Origin: an uncultured Bacteroidales bacterium
GTDB taxonomy: Bacteria > Bacteroidota > Bacteroidia > Bacteroidales > Paludibacteraceae
NCBI GenBank assembly: GCA_946534715.1
Contig: CAMNCW010000048.1
Span: forward strand, 1 to 64,000
Length of the DNA: 64,000 nucleotides
Reading direction: 5' to 3'
Below are positions 17,429 to 26,931 of the stretch, one piece after another (position 1 is the first letter of the stretch; every line of letters begins with the position of its first letter). The position numbers and the translations under genes are program-made. The notes under the pieces were generated by a model that saw nothing but the letters and a program-made list of their open reading frames with translations, was not told where the DNA came from and did not search any database.

Positions 17429-17436
17429 TAACTTTG
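17429..17436 (+). promoter_or_regulatory. dxs promoter -7 box
   Basis: TAACTTTG followed by CAGCCGATTTG, preceded by a long T-run. The ATG of dxs lies 42 bp further on. Confidence 0.75.
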
Positions 17437-17478
17437 CAGCCGATTTGCCTGCGTATGCGGGTGCGCGAAAGAAAACAC

Positions 17479-19374
17479 ATGGAATATATCTATATCAATA
17501 AGATTGATTCACCGGCGGATTTGAAGAAAATCCCCATAGAGAAATTACCCGCTGTGTGTGCGGAACTGCGTCAATTCATCATCGAGGCGCTCAGTACGAA
17601 CCCCGGACATTTAGGCTCGTCTTTAGGTGCGATCGAACTGACCGTTGCCTTGCATTATGTCTTTGACACCCCGAACGACAAACTCGTTTGGGATGTGGGG
17701 CATCAGGCTTATGCACACAAGATTCTAACCGGCAGACGCGACCGTTTTCATACGAACCGCCAGTTCAAAGGTCTCTCGCCCTTCACAAATCCGGCTGAAA
17801 GCGAATACGATGCCTTCATCGCCGGACATGCCAGCAACTCTATTTCCGCTGCTTTGGGAATTGACATAGGGAATGCCAAAAACCGCGATTCGGAAGCGTC
17901 AAAAGCGAATACCGTGGCGATCATCGGCGATGGAGCCATGACAGGAGGCTTGGCGTTTGAGGGACTCAACAACACCTCAATGGATAAAAACAACCTCCTT
18001 ATCGTTTTGAACGATAACAACATGGCGATTGATCCGCTCAAAGGCGGTTTTACCCAGTATCTCGTTGATCTCACTACCAGCGCACGTTATAACAAATGGC
18101 GCTGGAGGCTCTATCGTCTGGCGGTAAAAATGCACCTCATGGACGAGGACAAGAAACAAGCTATCCTCCGCCGCAACAATAATCTCAAAGCCATGCTCAG
18201 CAAGCAGCCGAGCAATATCTTCACCGGTCTTAATATCCGCTATTTCGGTCCCACAGACGGACACGACGTCATCGGTTTGGTACGTATCCTCAGCGAGATC
18301 AAGCATCACCGCGGACCTAAAGTGTTGCATATCATCACCAAGAAGGGCAAAGGCTATGCCCCTGCGGAGAACGACCAGACCATCTGGCATGCACCGGGAG
18401 AATTTAATGTGGCGAACGGCGAACGACTGACGGCAAACGGTACTAACAACCCGCCTCTATGGCAGGAAGTGTTTGGCCGGACGCTCTTGGAATTGGCGAA
18501 ACAGAACGAAAAAATAGTTGGTGTAACGCCGGCTATGCCTTCTGGATGTTCTATGAACATCATGCAAAAAGAACTGCCCGACCGCGTCTTCGATGTCGGC
18601 ATCGCCGAAGGCCATGCCGTCACTTTTAGCGCCGGCATGGCGAAAGCAGGTCTGCTACCTTATTGCAACGTCTACTCCACTTTCCTCCAGCGCGCCTATG
18701 ACAACATCGTTCATGACGTGGCGCTTCAGAACCTGCACGTGGTCTTCTGTATCGACCGCGCCGGTATCGTGGGGAATGATGGGGCAACGCATCATGGCTT
18801 GTTGGACTTGGCATACCTGCGTCCTATCCCCAACATGCAAATCTGCGCGCCTATGACCGCAGAAGACTTGCGTCAGATGCTGAAACTCGCAGAGACACTC
18901 AACGGTCCCGTTGCAATCCGTTACCCCAGAGGACGCACAAATCCCCAAATGGACAATCACCCAACTCCAAAAGTCGAATACGGAAAAGGTGTCAAACTCC
19001 GTGACGGCAAAGACATAGCCGTTCTGACCATCGGCTCAATAGGCAACACCATGAGCGAAGCCATCGAATCTTGCAGTCCGAAAAGTTTCGCTCACTACGA
19101 TATGCGCTGGCTCAAACCCTTGGACGAAGAGATCCTCCACGAAGTGGGAAAGAACTTCCAAACCGTCATCACTGCCGAAGATGGCATGCTGGCGGGCGGC
19201 TTGGGAAGCGCCGTGCTCGAATGGATGAGCGACCACGGCTATTCCCCGCGCATCATCCGGCTCGGCGTTAACGACCAATTCGTCGAACACGGATCTACCA
19301 AAGAATTATATCATTTACTGAAATTAGATAAAGAAGGCTTATGCGAATCGTTATTGCAGGCGCAGGCGAAGTAG
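17479..19374 (+). CDS. dxs: DXS, 1-deoxy-D-xylulose-5-phosphate synthase
   Basis: This thiamine diphosphate enzyme condenses pyruvate and glyceraldehyde 3-phosphate in the first step of the MEP isoprenoid pathway. Visible signatures are 'GHLGSSLGAIELTVALHYVF', 'WDVGHQAYAHKILTGR', the cofactor motif 'GDGAMTGG ... NDNNM', and the C-terminal transketolase part with 'DRAGIVGNDGATHHG'. The ATG at 17479 gives 631 residues, the usual length; the 15 codons upstream overlap the promoter. It heads an operon with trkA, whose start lies 34 bp inside the dxs end. Confidence 0.95.
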   Translation: MEYIYINKIDSPADLKKIPIEKLPAVCAELRQFIIEALSTNPGHLGSSLGAIELTVALHYVFDTPNDKLVWDVGHQAYAHKILTGRRDRFHTNRQFKGLSPFTNPAESEYDAFIAGHASNSISAALGIDIGNAKNRDSEASKANTVAIIGDGAMTGGLAFEGLNNTSMDKNNLLIVLNDNNMAIDPLKGGFTQYLVDLTTSARYNKWRWRLYRLAVKMHLMDEDKKQAILRRNNNLKAMLSKQPSNIFTGLNIRYFGPTDGHDVIGLVRILSEIKHHRGPKVLHIITKKGKGYAPAENDQTIWHAPGEFNVANGERLTANGTNNPPLWQEVFGRTLLELAKQNEKIVGVTPAMPSGCSMNIMQKELPDRVFDVGIAEGHAVTFSAGMAKAGLLPYCNVYSTFLQRAYDNIVHDVALQNLHVVFCIDRAGIVGNDGATHHGLLDLAYLRPIPNMQICAPMTAEDLRQMLKLAETLNGPVAIRYPRGRTNPQMDNHPTPKVEYGKGVKLRDGKDIAVLTIGSIGNTMSEAIESCSPKSFAHYDMRWLKPLDEEILHEVGKNFQTVITAEDGMLAGGLGSAVLEWMSDHGYSPRIIRLGVNDQFVEHGSTKELYHLLKLDKEGLCESLLQAQAK

Positions 19375-20675
19375 GTACCCACTTGGCGAAACTGCTGAGC
19401 CGCGAAGATATGGAAATCAGTCTCCTGGACGAGGCTCCCGAGCGTTTGGGAGACCTCTCCGCCAACTATGACTTGTTGACCAAAGTAGGAAATCCTACCT
19501 CTATTCATGACTTGCAGGACATAGGCGTCAAGGACTGCGACCTCTTCATTTCCGTTACGCCGTACGAGACGGAAAACATGACAGCCTGCCTCATTGCCAA
19601 CTCATTAGGCGCCAAACGAACCTTGGCGCGCATCGATAACTACGAGTACCTGCTGCCGGAGAACAAGAAGTTCTTTGAGAACATGGGTCTGAACCACCTC
19701 ATCTATCCGGAGGTCTTGGCAGCCAACGAGATAGAAGCTAGCTTGCGTACCAACTGGATGCGTTACCATCTCCAGTTAGGACAAGGAGCGCTCGAACTTT
19801 GCGTCGTCAAAGTGCGCAAATCTGCCAAAATCATCGGCCAGAGTTTTGCCTCCGGTACGTATAACCACGGCAAATACCGCATCGTGGCTATCAAACGTGA
19901 CCAAAACACCATCATCCCGAGAGGAGCCGACACGGTTGAGGAAAACGACTTGGTGTACTGCGTCCTGAACAAAGAGAACATGGAGTTCATGCGTGAGGAG
20001 TTAGGCAAGTCCAAACGCGAGATCAATAACGTCATTTTCTTCGGAGGAGACCGCATCACACGCAAAGCGGCTACCGAACTGACCAACGAAATGAACATCA
20101 AGATCATTGAGAAGGACCGGGACTTATGTAATCTCCTCAGCGAAAAAGTACCTAACGCACTTATCATCAACGCCGACGGCTCGGACATGGAGATTCTTAA
20201 AGAGGAAGGCATTCAGGACGCAGATGCGTTTGTCGCCGTAACGAATAGCAGCGAAGCAAACATCTTCGCCTGCTTGGCTGCCAAACGCTTTGGCGTCCGC
20301 AAGACCATCGCCGACGTGGAAAATCTCGATTATATCCCTATGGCAGAAGGTCTCGATATCGGTACTGTACTCAACAAAAAGACCATCGCCGCCTCGTATA
20401 TCTACCAGATGCTGCTGGATGCCTCGGTGCGCGGCGTGCATAACCTCACCAGCGCAGATGCAGAAATCGTGGAGTTCGTCGCCAAAGAAGACAGCCCCAT
20501 CACACGTCGCATCGTGAAAGACTTGAACCTGCCTTCCGAAGCCAACATAGCCGGCATCGTTCGCGCAGGAGAAGGCATATTGGTAAACGGAGACACGCAG
20601 ATAATAGCCAACGATTTGGTGGTGGTATTCTGCAAAAGTCATGTAATCAGACACTTAGAGCGATTCTTTAAATGA
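19341..20675 (+). CDS. trkA: TrkA, regulatory subunit of Trk potassium uptake
   Basis: The 444-residue protein has two tandem NAD-binding RCK_N domains, the first opening 'RIVIAGAGEVGTHLAKLL' and the second near residue 230 ('VIFFGGDRITRKAA'), each followed by an RCK_C domain. It gates the TrkH channel according to nucleotide binding at the inner membrane face. The start codon lies 34 bp upstream of the dxs stop in another frame, and its stop overlaps the trkH ATG (ATGA), so three genes are tightly coupled. Confidence 0.94.
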   Translation: MRIVIAGAGEVGTHLAKLLSREDMEISLLDEAPERLGDLSANYDLLTKVGNPTSIHDLQDIGVKDCDLFISVTPYETENMTACLIANSLGAKRTLARIDNYEYLLPENKKFFENMGLNHLIYPEVLAANEIEASLRTNWMRYHLQLGQGALELCVVKVRKSAKIIGQSFASGTYNHGKYRIVAIKRDQNTIIPRGADTVEENDLVYCVLNKENMEFMREELGKSKREINNVIFFGGDRITRKAATELTNEMNIKIIEKDRDLCNLLSEKVPNALIINADGSDMEILKEEGIQDADAFVAVTNSSEANIFACLAAKRFGVRKTIADVENLDYIPMAEGLDIGTVLNKKTIAASYIYQMLLDASVRGVHNLTSADAEIVEFVAKEDSPITRRIVKDLNLPSEANIAGIVRAGEGILVNGDTQIIANDLVVVFCKSHVIRHLERFFK

Positions 20676-22120
20676 CAAGGACCTTTAACTGGCGGATAGT
20701 ATTCAAGACGATGGGGGTCTTGACCTTTCTGGAGGCGCAATTCATGCTCGTCCCCACTTTTGCTGCATGGTGGTACCATGAGCCGGACTTGGGCGCATGG
20801 CTCGTCGCCTCGGCGATCACGTGGCTCAGCTGCTGGTGGATGTTGTTTGCCGGACGCAATGCGGAGAAACGTGTCGGCGAACGGGAAGGCTATGTCATTG
20901 TAGCGACGGTCTGGTGCGTCTATTCGCTCTTTGGTATGCTGCCATTTTGGCTCAGCGGTGCGTTGCCTACCGTCACGGATGCATGGTATGAGACCATGGC
21001 GGGATTCACCACCACCGGCTCTACGGTATTCACCGATGTGGCGGCTCAAACCAAATCGATCCTTCTCTGGCGCGCGATGATGCAATGGATCGGAGGTATG
21101 GGTATTATCGTCCTCAGTGTGGCTATTCTGCCGATGTTCGGTCTCGGAGGCATGCAGCTCTATAGCGCCGAAGTAACCGGCGTGAGCTATGAAAAACTCA
21201 GTCCCCGCATCGCCGACACCGCCAAACATATGTGGCTCACCTATATCGGACTGACCGTTTCCGAAGGACTGATCTTGTGGCTCTGCGGCATGACCAAGTT
21301 CGATGCCGTCTGTCACTCTATGGCTACGATCTCCACCGGAGGTTTCTCTACCCACAACGATAGTGTGATTGCTTATAGCCCGACTATTCAATGGATCATT
21401 CTGATCTTTATGTTCCTCTCGGGTATTAACTTCACCCAACTGATCTATCTCTTCCGCGGAAAACCGCATCGTATCTTCAAGGACGAAGAGACGCGTTGGT
21501 ACACCGGCGCTTGCATCGTAGCGGGTGTCATCTTAGCCGCCGGGCTGCTTTATCATACGCACATGCTCTCCGGTATCCGGATCGGACTCTTTACCTCGGT
21601 GGCCACGATCACTTCAACCGGTTTCGTAGCCGCGGACTATATGATCTGGCCGCCTGTGCTTTGGGTCATGGTGTTCTTCCTGATGTTCACCGGCGGTGCT
21701 TCGGGTTCTACTTCCGGAGGTATGAAATGGGTACGTCTGGCGATCTTTGCCAAATCCGCTTTAGCAGAGATTAAACGCCGTATTCACCCTAATGCCGTCA
21801 TTCCGGTGCGTTTCAACGGTCGTACCCTGCGAGAACAGACCACCAGTAACATCATGGCATTCATGTTCTTCTACCTGGCTATCATCGTTGCCGCCACGCT
21901 GTGGTTTTGCGGATGCGGTATAGGTTTCGATGAGTCATTCGGTATCGCCGTTTCGATGATCGGAAACGTGGGTGTCTCTATCGGTCAATGGGGTTCCAGC
22001 GGATGTTATGCCGCTATGCCTGATGCCGCCAAATGGGTAGCAACATTTGTGATGCTTATCGGACGTCTCGAAATCTTCACCGTACTGTTATTGTTCAGCC
22101 GGGCGCTGTGGAAGAAATGA
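20672..22120 (+). CDS. trkH: TrkH, potassium uptake membrane subunit
   Basis: The 482-residue polytopic membrane protein has repeated pore-loop signatures 'MAGFTTTGSTVF', 'ATISTGGFSTHND', 'ATITSTGFVAADY' and 'MIGNVGVSIG', the four-fold P-loop pattern of Trk/Ktr channels. With TrkA it forms the K+ uptake system. Its stop TGA overlaps the next ATG (ATGA). Confidence 0.94.
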   Translation: MTRTFNWRIVFKTMGVLTFLEAQFMLVPTFAAWWYHEPDLGAWLVASAITWLSCWWMLFAGRNAEKRVGEREGYVIVATVWCVYSLFGMLPFWLSGALPTVTDAWYETMAGFTTTGSTVFTDVAAQTKSILLWRAMMQWIGGMGIIVLSVAILPMFGLGGMQLYSAEVTGVSYEKLSPRIADTAKHMWLTYIGLTVSEGLILWLCGMTKFDAVCHSMATISTGGFSTHNDSVIAYSPTIQWIILIFMFLSGINFTQLIYLFRGKPHRIFKDEETRWYTGACIVAGVILAAGLLYHTHMLSGIRIGLFTSVATITSTGFVAADYMIWPPVLWVMVFFLMFTGGASGSTSGGMKWVRLAIFAKSALAEIKRRIHPNAVIPVRFNGRTLREQTTSNIMAFMFFYLAIIVAATLWFCGCGIGFDESFGIAVSMIGNVGVSIGQWGSSGCYAAMPDAAKWVATFVMLIGRLEIFTVLLLFSRALWKK

Positions 22121-23487
22121 AACCGTATCAAGTGCTAATATTCATCGCCTGCGTAATGGCGGGTCTGGCAACACTCTGTGTAGTGCTGCCCGGACGCATT
22201 GCCTTAGGCGCAACAGAACTGAAATGGCCCGCGTTGACGGAAGTATTAGGCATTCAGAAAACGCCCGACACTATAATTCCCGTTGACACCATCGTTCAAT
22301 TAGACACCCTCCTTCTTCCGGACACTATCACTCAACAGGATACCCTCATTCAACCGGAGCAACCCCTTTCTCCCGCTATCGCGAAAAACGACAGCATAGC
22401 TCCTCAAAAAGAGGATAATTGTCAATTATCAACTGTTAATTATCAATTATCAGAATCGGACAGCCGGATCTTTTTACGTACTTTCTACGCCTCCCTTTCG
22501 CAAAGCGGCAAACAAGTCGTCCGTGTGCTCCATTACGGAGACAGCCAGATCGAAGAGGACCGGATGACGCAGCAGATACGCGAAGCCCTGCAAAACCGTT
22601 ATGGCGGTTCGGGTGTGGGGCTGATGCCACTGGCGCAGACGATTCCTTCCCGAACGGTCAAACAGCAACTCCATATGAACGGACGGCAGATACAACCGGC
22701 GCAAGGACCGAGGCGCTTCATCGTCTATGGACCGAAACGCGACCGCAGAGACGATGGCCTATATGGTGTGATGGGTCAAGTTGCCGTAATGAACGATAGC
22801 CTGGTGCCCGGCAGCGAAAAACTAATGGCGGTTTGCACTCCCCAAGACCCCAAAAACAGATACACCAAATGGCAGGTCCTGGCAGACTCCGCTATTCAAT
22901 ATTCCTTCTCGCGAGACACGGTCTTCCTTTCCGGAAAAGGCAATGTATATGGTCTTTCGCAGGAGAGTGACACCGGTCTGATCGTCGATAACATACCGAT
23001 GCGCGGATGTTTGGGCTTGGTATTCACCAAAATGGACAGCGCGCAGTTAGCGGATTTCTACCGAGAGCAGAACGTCCGTCTGATCATTCTGCAATTCGGA
23101 GGAAACGCAATACCCTTCAACGAAACCCCATCTACGATACAAGGCATCGTGCGAGGACTCCGCAAACAAGTGCAGTACTTGCGTATGTTAGCCCCCGAGG
23201 CGTCTTTCCTCTTTATCGGACCCAGTGACATGCTCACGCAGATAGACGGTGTTTGGCAGACGTACCCCATGGTACCTTATATGGATCGCCTGTTGCAACA
23301 AATGGCGCAGGACGAGCAGATCGCTTATTTCAGCCTTTTTAGGTGGATGGGCGGAAGTGGCTCCATGGCAAAATGGCAGGAAACGGGCTTAGCCGGTGAA
23401 GACGGTATTCACTTTATGCGCTCCGGAGCACGCAAAGCCGGCAACGCCGTCGCCAAATGGATTTTAGAAGGAATGGAGAATGAATAA
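22117..23487 (+). CDS. SGNH-hydrolase-like O-acetyltransferase partner
   Basis: I start at the ATG overlapping the trkH stop, which gives an N-terminal membrane anchor (about 5-25) and 456 residues. The SGNH core is 'VRVLHYGDSQIEED' (block I, GDSQ 141-144) and, near the C-terminus, 'GEDGIHFMRSGARKAG' with the DxxH pair. Together with the MBOAT protein encoded 13 bp downstream it resembles AlgI/AlgJ or PatA/PatB pairs that O-acetylate exported glycans or peptidoglycan. Before the catalytic domain lies a Thr/Asp/Pro-rich linker into which a heptamer array is inserted in frame (residues 100-113, NCQLSTVNYQLS). Confidence 0.85.
   Translation: MKPYQVLIFIACVMAGLATLCVVLPGRIALGATELKWPALTEVLGIQKTPDTIIPVDTIVQLDTLLLPDTITQQDTLIQPEQPLSPAIAKNDSIAPQKEDNCQLSTVNYQLSESDSRIFLRTFYASLSQSGKQVVRVLHYGDSQIEEDRMTQQIREALQNRYGGSGVGLMPLAQTIPSRTVKQQLHMNGRQIQPAQGPRRFIVYGPKRDRRDDGLYGVMGQVAVMNDSLVPGSEKLMAVCTPQDPKNRYTKWQVLADSAIQYSFSRDTVFLSGKGNVYGLSQESDTGLIVDNIPMRGCLGLVFTKMDSAQLADFYREQNVRLIILQFGGNAIPFNETPSTIQGIVRGLRKQVQYLRMLAPEASFLFIGPSDMLTQIDGVWQTYPMVPYMDRLLQQMAQDEQIAYFSLFRWMGGSGSMAKWQETGLAGEDGIHFMRSGARKAGNAVAKWILEGMENE
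22414..22455 (+). repeat. In-frame heptamer array in SGNH gene
   Basis: TCAATTA/TCAACTG/TTAATTA words encode DNCQLSTVNYQLSE in the linker region. Confidence 0.85.
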
Positions 23488-23500
23488 CTGATATAGACAA

Positions 23501-25438
23501 TTGGATTTTTTACAGTACATATTAGCCTTTAACTCGGAGAGCCCGCTGCTCTTCACGCAGTTCTATTTCTGGGCATTCTTCGCCTTGGTCTATGCCCTCT
23601 TTGCGCTGATAATCTCCCTTCCTTTCGGGAAAGAGTCGGGGTTAGGCTCGCCCTATGGCAAACTCCATCTCCGCAACGTCTATCTGATGTTCGTCAGTTG
23701 GTTCTTTTATTACAAAACATCCGGTCTCTTCCTGCTCATACTCGCTTTTGTCACCCTGAGCGATTGGATCATTGCCGGACGGATAAAATCAGCTATCAGC
23801 AATCACAAACCACAAATAGCCAAAGGCTTACTATGCCTTTCCGTTATCATCGATTTAGGCCTCTTAGCCTATTTCAAGTACGCCTATTTCTTCACAAACA
23901 TGGTCAATGACCTCTTCGGAACAGGTTTCCGGGTCTTTGATATCTTTGCGTACATCGGCAACGGATTTGCCGAGGCGGGGCGTTTCAGCGTGGATACGAT
24001 CGTCCTGCCGGTGGGGATCTCGTTCTATATATTCCAGGTCATCTCTTATACCGTCGATGTCTACCGCGGACGCGTACAGCCGGTAAAAAACATCCTCGAT
24101 TTTGGATTCTACGTATCCTTCTTCCCGCAACTCGTTGCCGGACCTATTGTGCGCGCAGAAGAGTTCATCCCGCAGTTGTACAAACCGTTTCACCTCAGCC
24201 GCAGAGTGTTCGGCATCGCTGTTTTCTGGATTCTCAACGGTCTGGCGAAGAAAATCATCATGTCGGATTTTCTGGCAGTGAACCTCATCGACCGCGTCTT
24301 CAATAACCCGCTGCTCTTCTCCGGCTTTGAAAACCTCTTTGCCCTCTTTGCCTATTCGCTGCAGGTCTATGCGGACTTCTCCGGCTATACCGACATCGCC
24401 ATCGGATTAGCGATGCTCATGGGCTTCTATCTGCCTATGAACTTCAATAGTCCGTATAAATCCCAAAGCCCGCAAGAGTTCTGGCGCCGCTGGCATATGT
24501 CCCTTGGACGATGGCTGAAAGGCTACCTGTACATCCCCTTGGGCGGCAATAGGAAAATCGGTTTCGGTACCTATTTCTGGCTCTCGCTCATTGCCTTCGT
24601 CTCCGCCGCCCTCACCAACTGGTGGTGGCAGATACTCGTGCCCTTTGCACTCTTTATGCTCGTTGTGGCTGTCATCAACACCGCTCCCTTCAGGGAGAGG
24701 TGGGGAACAGACTTTTATAAACTGCTCTACTCCAATCTCAACTCCTTTATCACCCAAGTGCTTGGCGGTCTATGGCATGGAGCGAGCTGGAATTTCATCA
24801 TCTGGGGCGGCATCAACGGAATAGGAATGATCGTGGAGAAAATATGGAGAAAGATGAACTGGCATCTGCGCTTCCTTTCCATCACCATACTCACCTTCGG
24901 ACTCATGGCGTTGGACTATTTCTATGGTCTGCCGGTTTGGAGGCTCTTCTTGGTTTGGTCGGCGATCATATGGATCGGCACTGCTATTCGTTATGTCTAT
25001 TGGCTCATCACGCAGGACATGACTATTAATTGTCAATTGTCAATTATCAATTCTCAATTATCCAAAGCGTGGGCTATACTGCAAACGTTCACGTTCATCA
25101 CGTTCACACGTCTGTTCTTCCGTTCGTCCTCTAATCTCGACCCGGCAACAGCGAATGAGGTAGCGTGGGAAACCGCCCGAAACATGGTCAATCAGATCGG
25201 AGGCGCATGGAATAATGCCATTATTCCTGAGTTCCTTTGGGCATACAAATCTGTCGTGGCGATGTTCGTTGCCGGCATGCTCATTCACTGGCTCCCGACC
25301 AACTGGAAGAGACGTTACCGCCTTGCCTTCAGTGCTATGCCTCTATGGCTCATGGTCATCGTCGTTTGCCTTGCCATCGTCGTCATCTACCAGTTCGTCA
25401 CCGCCGAAATGCAACCCTTTATATACTTCCAATTCTAA
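23501..25438 (+). CDS. MBOAT-family membrane O-acyltransferase
   Basis: The 645-residue polytopic protein belongs to the MBOAT family: 'FFPQLVAGPIVR', 'YADFSGYTDIAIG', 'FWRRWHMSLGRWLKGYLYIPLGGN' in outline, and the invariant His426 in GLWHGASWNF. It should move an acetyl group across the membrane for the SGNH partner. The start is TTG at 23501 with the expected N-terminus ('LFTQFYFWAFF'). A heptamer array sits in frame at residues 507-522 in a loop between membrane helices (TINCQLSIINSQLS). Confidence 0.92.
   Translation: MDFLQYILAFNSESPLLFTQFYFWAFFALVYALFALIISLPFGKESGLGSPYGKLHLRNVYLMFVSWFFYYKTSGLFLLILAFVTLSDWIIAGRIKSAISNHKPQIAKGLLCLSVIIDLGLLAYFKYAYFFTNMVNDLFGTGFRVFDIFAYIGNGFAEAGRFSVDTIVLPVGISFYIFQVISYTVDVYRGRVQPVKNILDFGFYVSFFPQLVAGPIVRAEEFIPQLYKPFHLSRRVFGIAVFWILNGLAKKIIMSDFLAVNLIDRVFNNPLLFSGFENLFALFAYSLQVYADFSGYTDIAIGLAMLMGFYLPMNFNSPYKSQSPQEFWRRWHMSLGRWLKGYLYIPLGGNRKIGFGTYFWLSLIAFVSAALTNWWWQILVPFALFMLVVAVINTAPFRERWGTDFYKLLYSNLNSFITQVLGGLWHGASWNFIIWGGINGIGMIVEKIWRKMNWHLRFLSITILTFGLMALDYFYGLPVWRLFLVWSAIIWIGTAIRYVYWLITQDMTINCQLSIINSQLSKAWAILQTFTFITFTRLFFRSSSNLDPATANEVAWETARNMVNQIGGAWNNAIIPEFLWAYKSVVAMFVAGMLIHWLPTNWKRRYRLAFSAMPLWLMVIVVCLAIVVIYQFVTAEMQPFIYFQF
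25019..25066 (+). repeat. In-frame heptamer array in MBOAT gene
   Basis: Four or five TCAATTR words encode TINCQLSIINSQLS between two membrane segments. Confidence 0.88.
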
Positions 25439-25503
25439 CAATTTAACAATTTAACAGTTTAACAGCTTAACAATTTAACAATTTAACAGCTTAACACTTT
25501 AAC
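25437..25503 (+). repeat. Octamer array (AACAATTT) between MBOAT gene and coaE
   Basis: About eight consecutive AACARTTT/AACAGCTT words fill the gap from the MBOAT stop codon to just before the coaE ATG. Confidence 0.92.
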
Positions 25504-25510
25504 GTTCTTC

Positions 25511-26110
25511 ATGCTTATCGGTATCACAGGAGGCATAGGAAGTGGTAAATCCACTATCGCACGGGCTTTGGAAGCCCGCGGTTTCACTGTCTATGACTGT
25601 GACCGCGAGGCCAAACGCATCATCGCTGAAAACAAAGAGGTGCAGCAACAAATCATATCCCTCTTCGGCGAAGACTCATTCGTCAACGGTATCTACAATA
25701 CCGACTATATTGCTCAACGTGTCTTTTCTGACCCCTCACTTCTCGCTCAACTAAACGCCATCATTCATCCTGCCGTCAAGGCCGACATCTTATCTCTCCT
25801 CCCCTCTACGGGGAGGTCAGGAGGTGGCTCTCTCTTCGTCGAATCCGCCATCTTATACGAATCCGGTCTGGACAGCCTTTGCGACAAGATTATCGTCGTC
25901 GATGCGCCCGAAGACATCCGCATCGCGCGAACTATTGCACGCGACTATAACGGACTCTCCTCTCCCGACAATATAAATAAGGTACGCGCCCGCATACATG
26001 CGCAAGAGCATATTCAACAACTGCATCCGGATCGCAAAACAATCGTCGTACTAAACGACGGAAGCACTCCAATCCCCGAAATAGTGGAAAAATTAACACA
26101 ATGGGTGTAG
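25511..26110 (+). CDS. coaE: CoaE, dephospho-CoA kinase
   Basis: The P-loop GITGGIGSGKST (4-15) and 'VYDCDREAKRIIAEN' identify dephospho-CoA kinase, the last step of coenzyme A synthesis. The 199 residues match the family. Residues 97-107 (LPSTGRSGGGS) are encoded by an in-frame C-rich hairpin element at a position just before the beta-strand 'LFVESAILYESG'. It is the last gene of the dxs operon; a strong terminator follows. Confidence 0.93.
   Translation: MLIGITGGIGSGKSTIARALEARGFTVYDCDREAKRIIAENKEVQQQIISLFGEDSFVNGIYNTDYIAQRVFSDPSLLAQLNAIIHPAVKADILSLLPSTGRSGGGSLFVESAILYESGLDSLCDKIIVVDAPEDIRIARTIARDYNGLSSPDNINKVRARIHAQEHIQQLHPDRKTIVVLNDGSTPIPEIVEKLTQWV
25796..25831 (+). repeat. C-rich hairpin element, in frame in coaE
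   Basis: CTCCCCTCTACGGGGAGG followed by TCAGGAGGTGG encodes LLPSTGRSGGGS. Confidence 0.8.
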
Positions 26111-26131
26111 AAAAATCGACGGAAATTGTAT

Positions 26132-26159
26132 AAAAAGAGCATTTGGTGCTCTTTTTTTG
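26132..26159 (+). terminator. Rho-independent terminator after coaE
   Basis: AAAAAGAGCA and TGCTCTTTTT form a 10-bp stem around a short loop, ending in a T-run, 22 bp after the stop. Confidence 0.85.
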
Positions 26160-26191
26160 TACATATACTTGTATATGTAAGAATTTTTTTG

Positions 26192-26199
26192 TAATTTTG
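26192..26199 (+). promoter_or_regulatory. dapB operon promoter -7 box
   Basis: TAATTTTG preceded by a T-run and followed by TAGCCGATTTTG, similar to the dxs promoter. The leader to the dapB ATG is 57 bp. Confidence 0.6.
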
Positions 26200-26256
26200 T
26201 AGCCGATTTTGCGCGCACGGGTTACAAGCGCGTATGCGTAATAGATTAAAGAGAAG

Positions 26257-26931
26257 ATGAAAATAGCAATTATCGGATACGGAAAGATGGGTCACATGAT
26301 CGAAGAAGTGGCTCTCAGTCGCGGTCATGAGATCGTGGCTACTATCGATGCCGGAGATGAGTTCGACCTCAAAGGAGCGGACGTCGCTATAGAGTTTACT
26401 ACTCCCCTGACCGCCGCGGAGAATATCCGCAAGGCATGGAAACAAGGCGTCCCCGTTATTTCCGGCTCGACCGGTTGGAATCCGGAGAAATTAAAAAGTG
26501 AAAATTACGAGTTGAAAATTGAGGACAACAAGACGCTTGTCACGGATGAACTGGGCAAAACAATGCTCGTCTGGAGCAGTAACTATTCCGTGGGAGTGAA
26601 CATATTCTTTGAACTGAATAAGTTCTTAGCCCGGATGATGAGCGAACAACCCCAATACGCACCTTCGATCACGGAGACCCACCATATTCACAAACTCGAC
26701 AAACCTTCCGGCACCGCTAAAACGCTTGCGGAACAAATTCATGATGTCGAAATATCGAAATATCGAAATATCGAAGATCTTCCCATAGAATCTATCCGCG
26801 AAGGCGAAGTACCGGGCACGCACGAGGTGAAATGGGATAGCGAAGAAGATACAATCATTATTACACACATCGCTAAAGGCCGCAGAGGGTTCGCTCTTGG
26901 CGCTGTGTTGGCAGCAGAGAAATTAGTATGA
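26257..26931 (+). CDS. dapB: DapB, 4-hydroxy-tetrahydrodipicolinate reductase
   Basis: The NAD(P) motif 'IAIIGYGKMGHMIEE' (3-17), 'SGSTGW' (69-74) and the active-site 'THHIHKLDKPSGT' (141-153) identify DapB of the lysine and meso-DAP pathway. The C-terminal 'IREGEVPGTHEV' and 'GFALGAV' are typical. Two word arrays replace native segments in frame: residues 78-91 (LKSENYELKIED) and 163-173 (VEISKYRNIED), both in surface regions. The product is 224 residues. It heads a long plus-strand operon, with an ATGA overlap to lepB. Confidence 0.94.
   Translation: MKIAIIGYGKMGHMIEEVALSRGHEIVATIDAGDEFDLKGADVAIEFTTPLTAAENIRKAWKQGVPVISGSTGWNPEKLKSENYELKIEDNKTLVTDELGKTMLVWSSNYSVGVNIFFELNKFLARMMSEQPQYAPSITETHHIHKLDKPSGTAKTLAEQIHDVEISKYRNIEDLPIESIREGEVPGTHEVKWDSEEDTIIITHIAKGRRGFALGAVLAAEKLV
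26488..26529 (+). repeat. In-frame GAAAATT-type array in dapB
   Basis: Words related to GAAAATT/GTTGAAAATTGAG; the end AAAATTGAGGA matches the coding-strand end of the manC array. Confidence 0.7.
26743..26775 (+). repeat. In-frame ATCGAAAT array in dapB
   Basis: Four octamers ATCGAAAT in a row encode VEISKYRNIE. Confidence 0.88.

Larger units (their letters stand above)
17167..17478. other. Divergent mraZ/dxs control region
   Basis: This 312-bp A/T-rich region has a minus-strand promoter for mraZ, a plus-strand promoter for dxs, and a near-identical 16-mer facing each. No small gene is evident. A frame upstream of the dxs ATG starts inside the dxs -7 box and is not considered coding. Confidence 0.7.

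Noticed and set aside
17281..17430. Thiamine riboswitch before dxs
   Set aside because: No THI-box consensus (CTGAGA ... ACCTGATC) is seen in the leader.
17434..17478. Upstream start for dxs
   Set aside because: It begins within the -7 promoter box; the ATG at 17479 gives the normal DXS N-terminus.
20639..21469. Long antisense frame opposite trkH
   Set aside because: trkH has clear family motifs over the same bases; the opposite frame is charged and low in recognisable structure.
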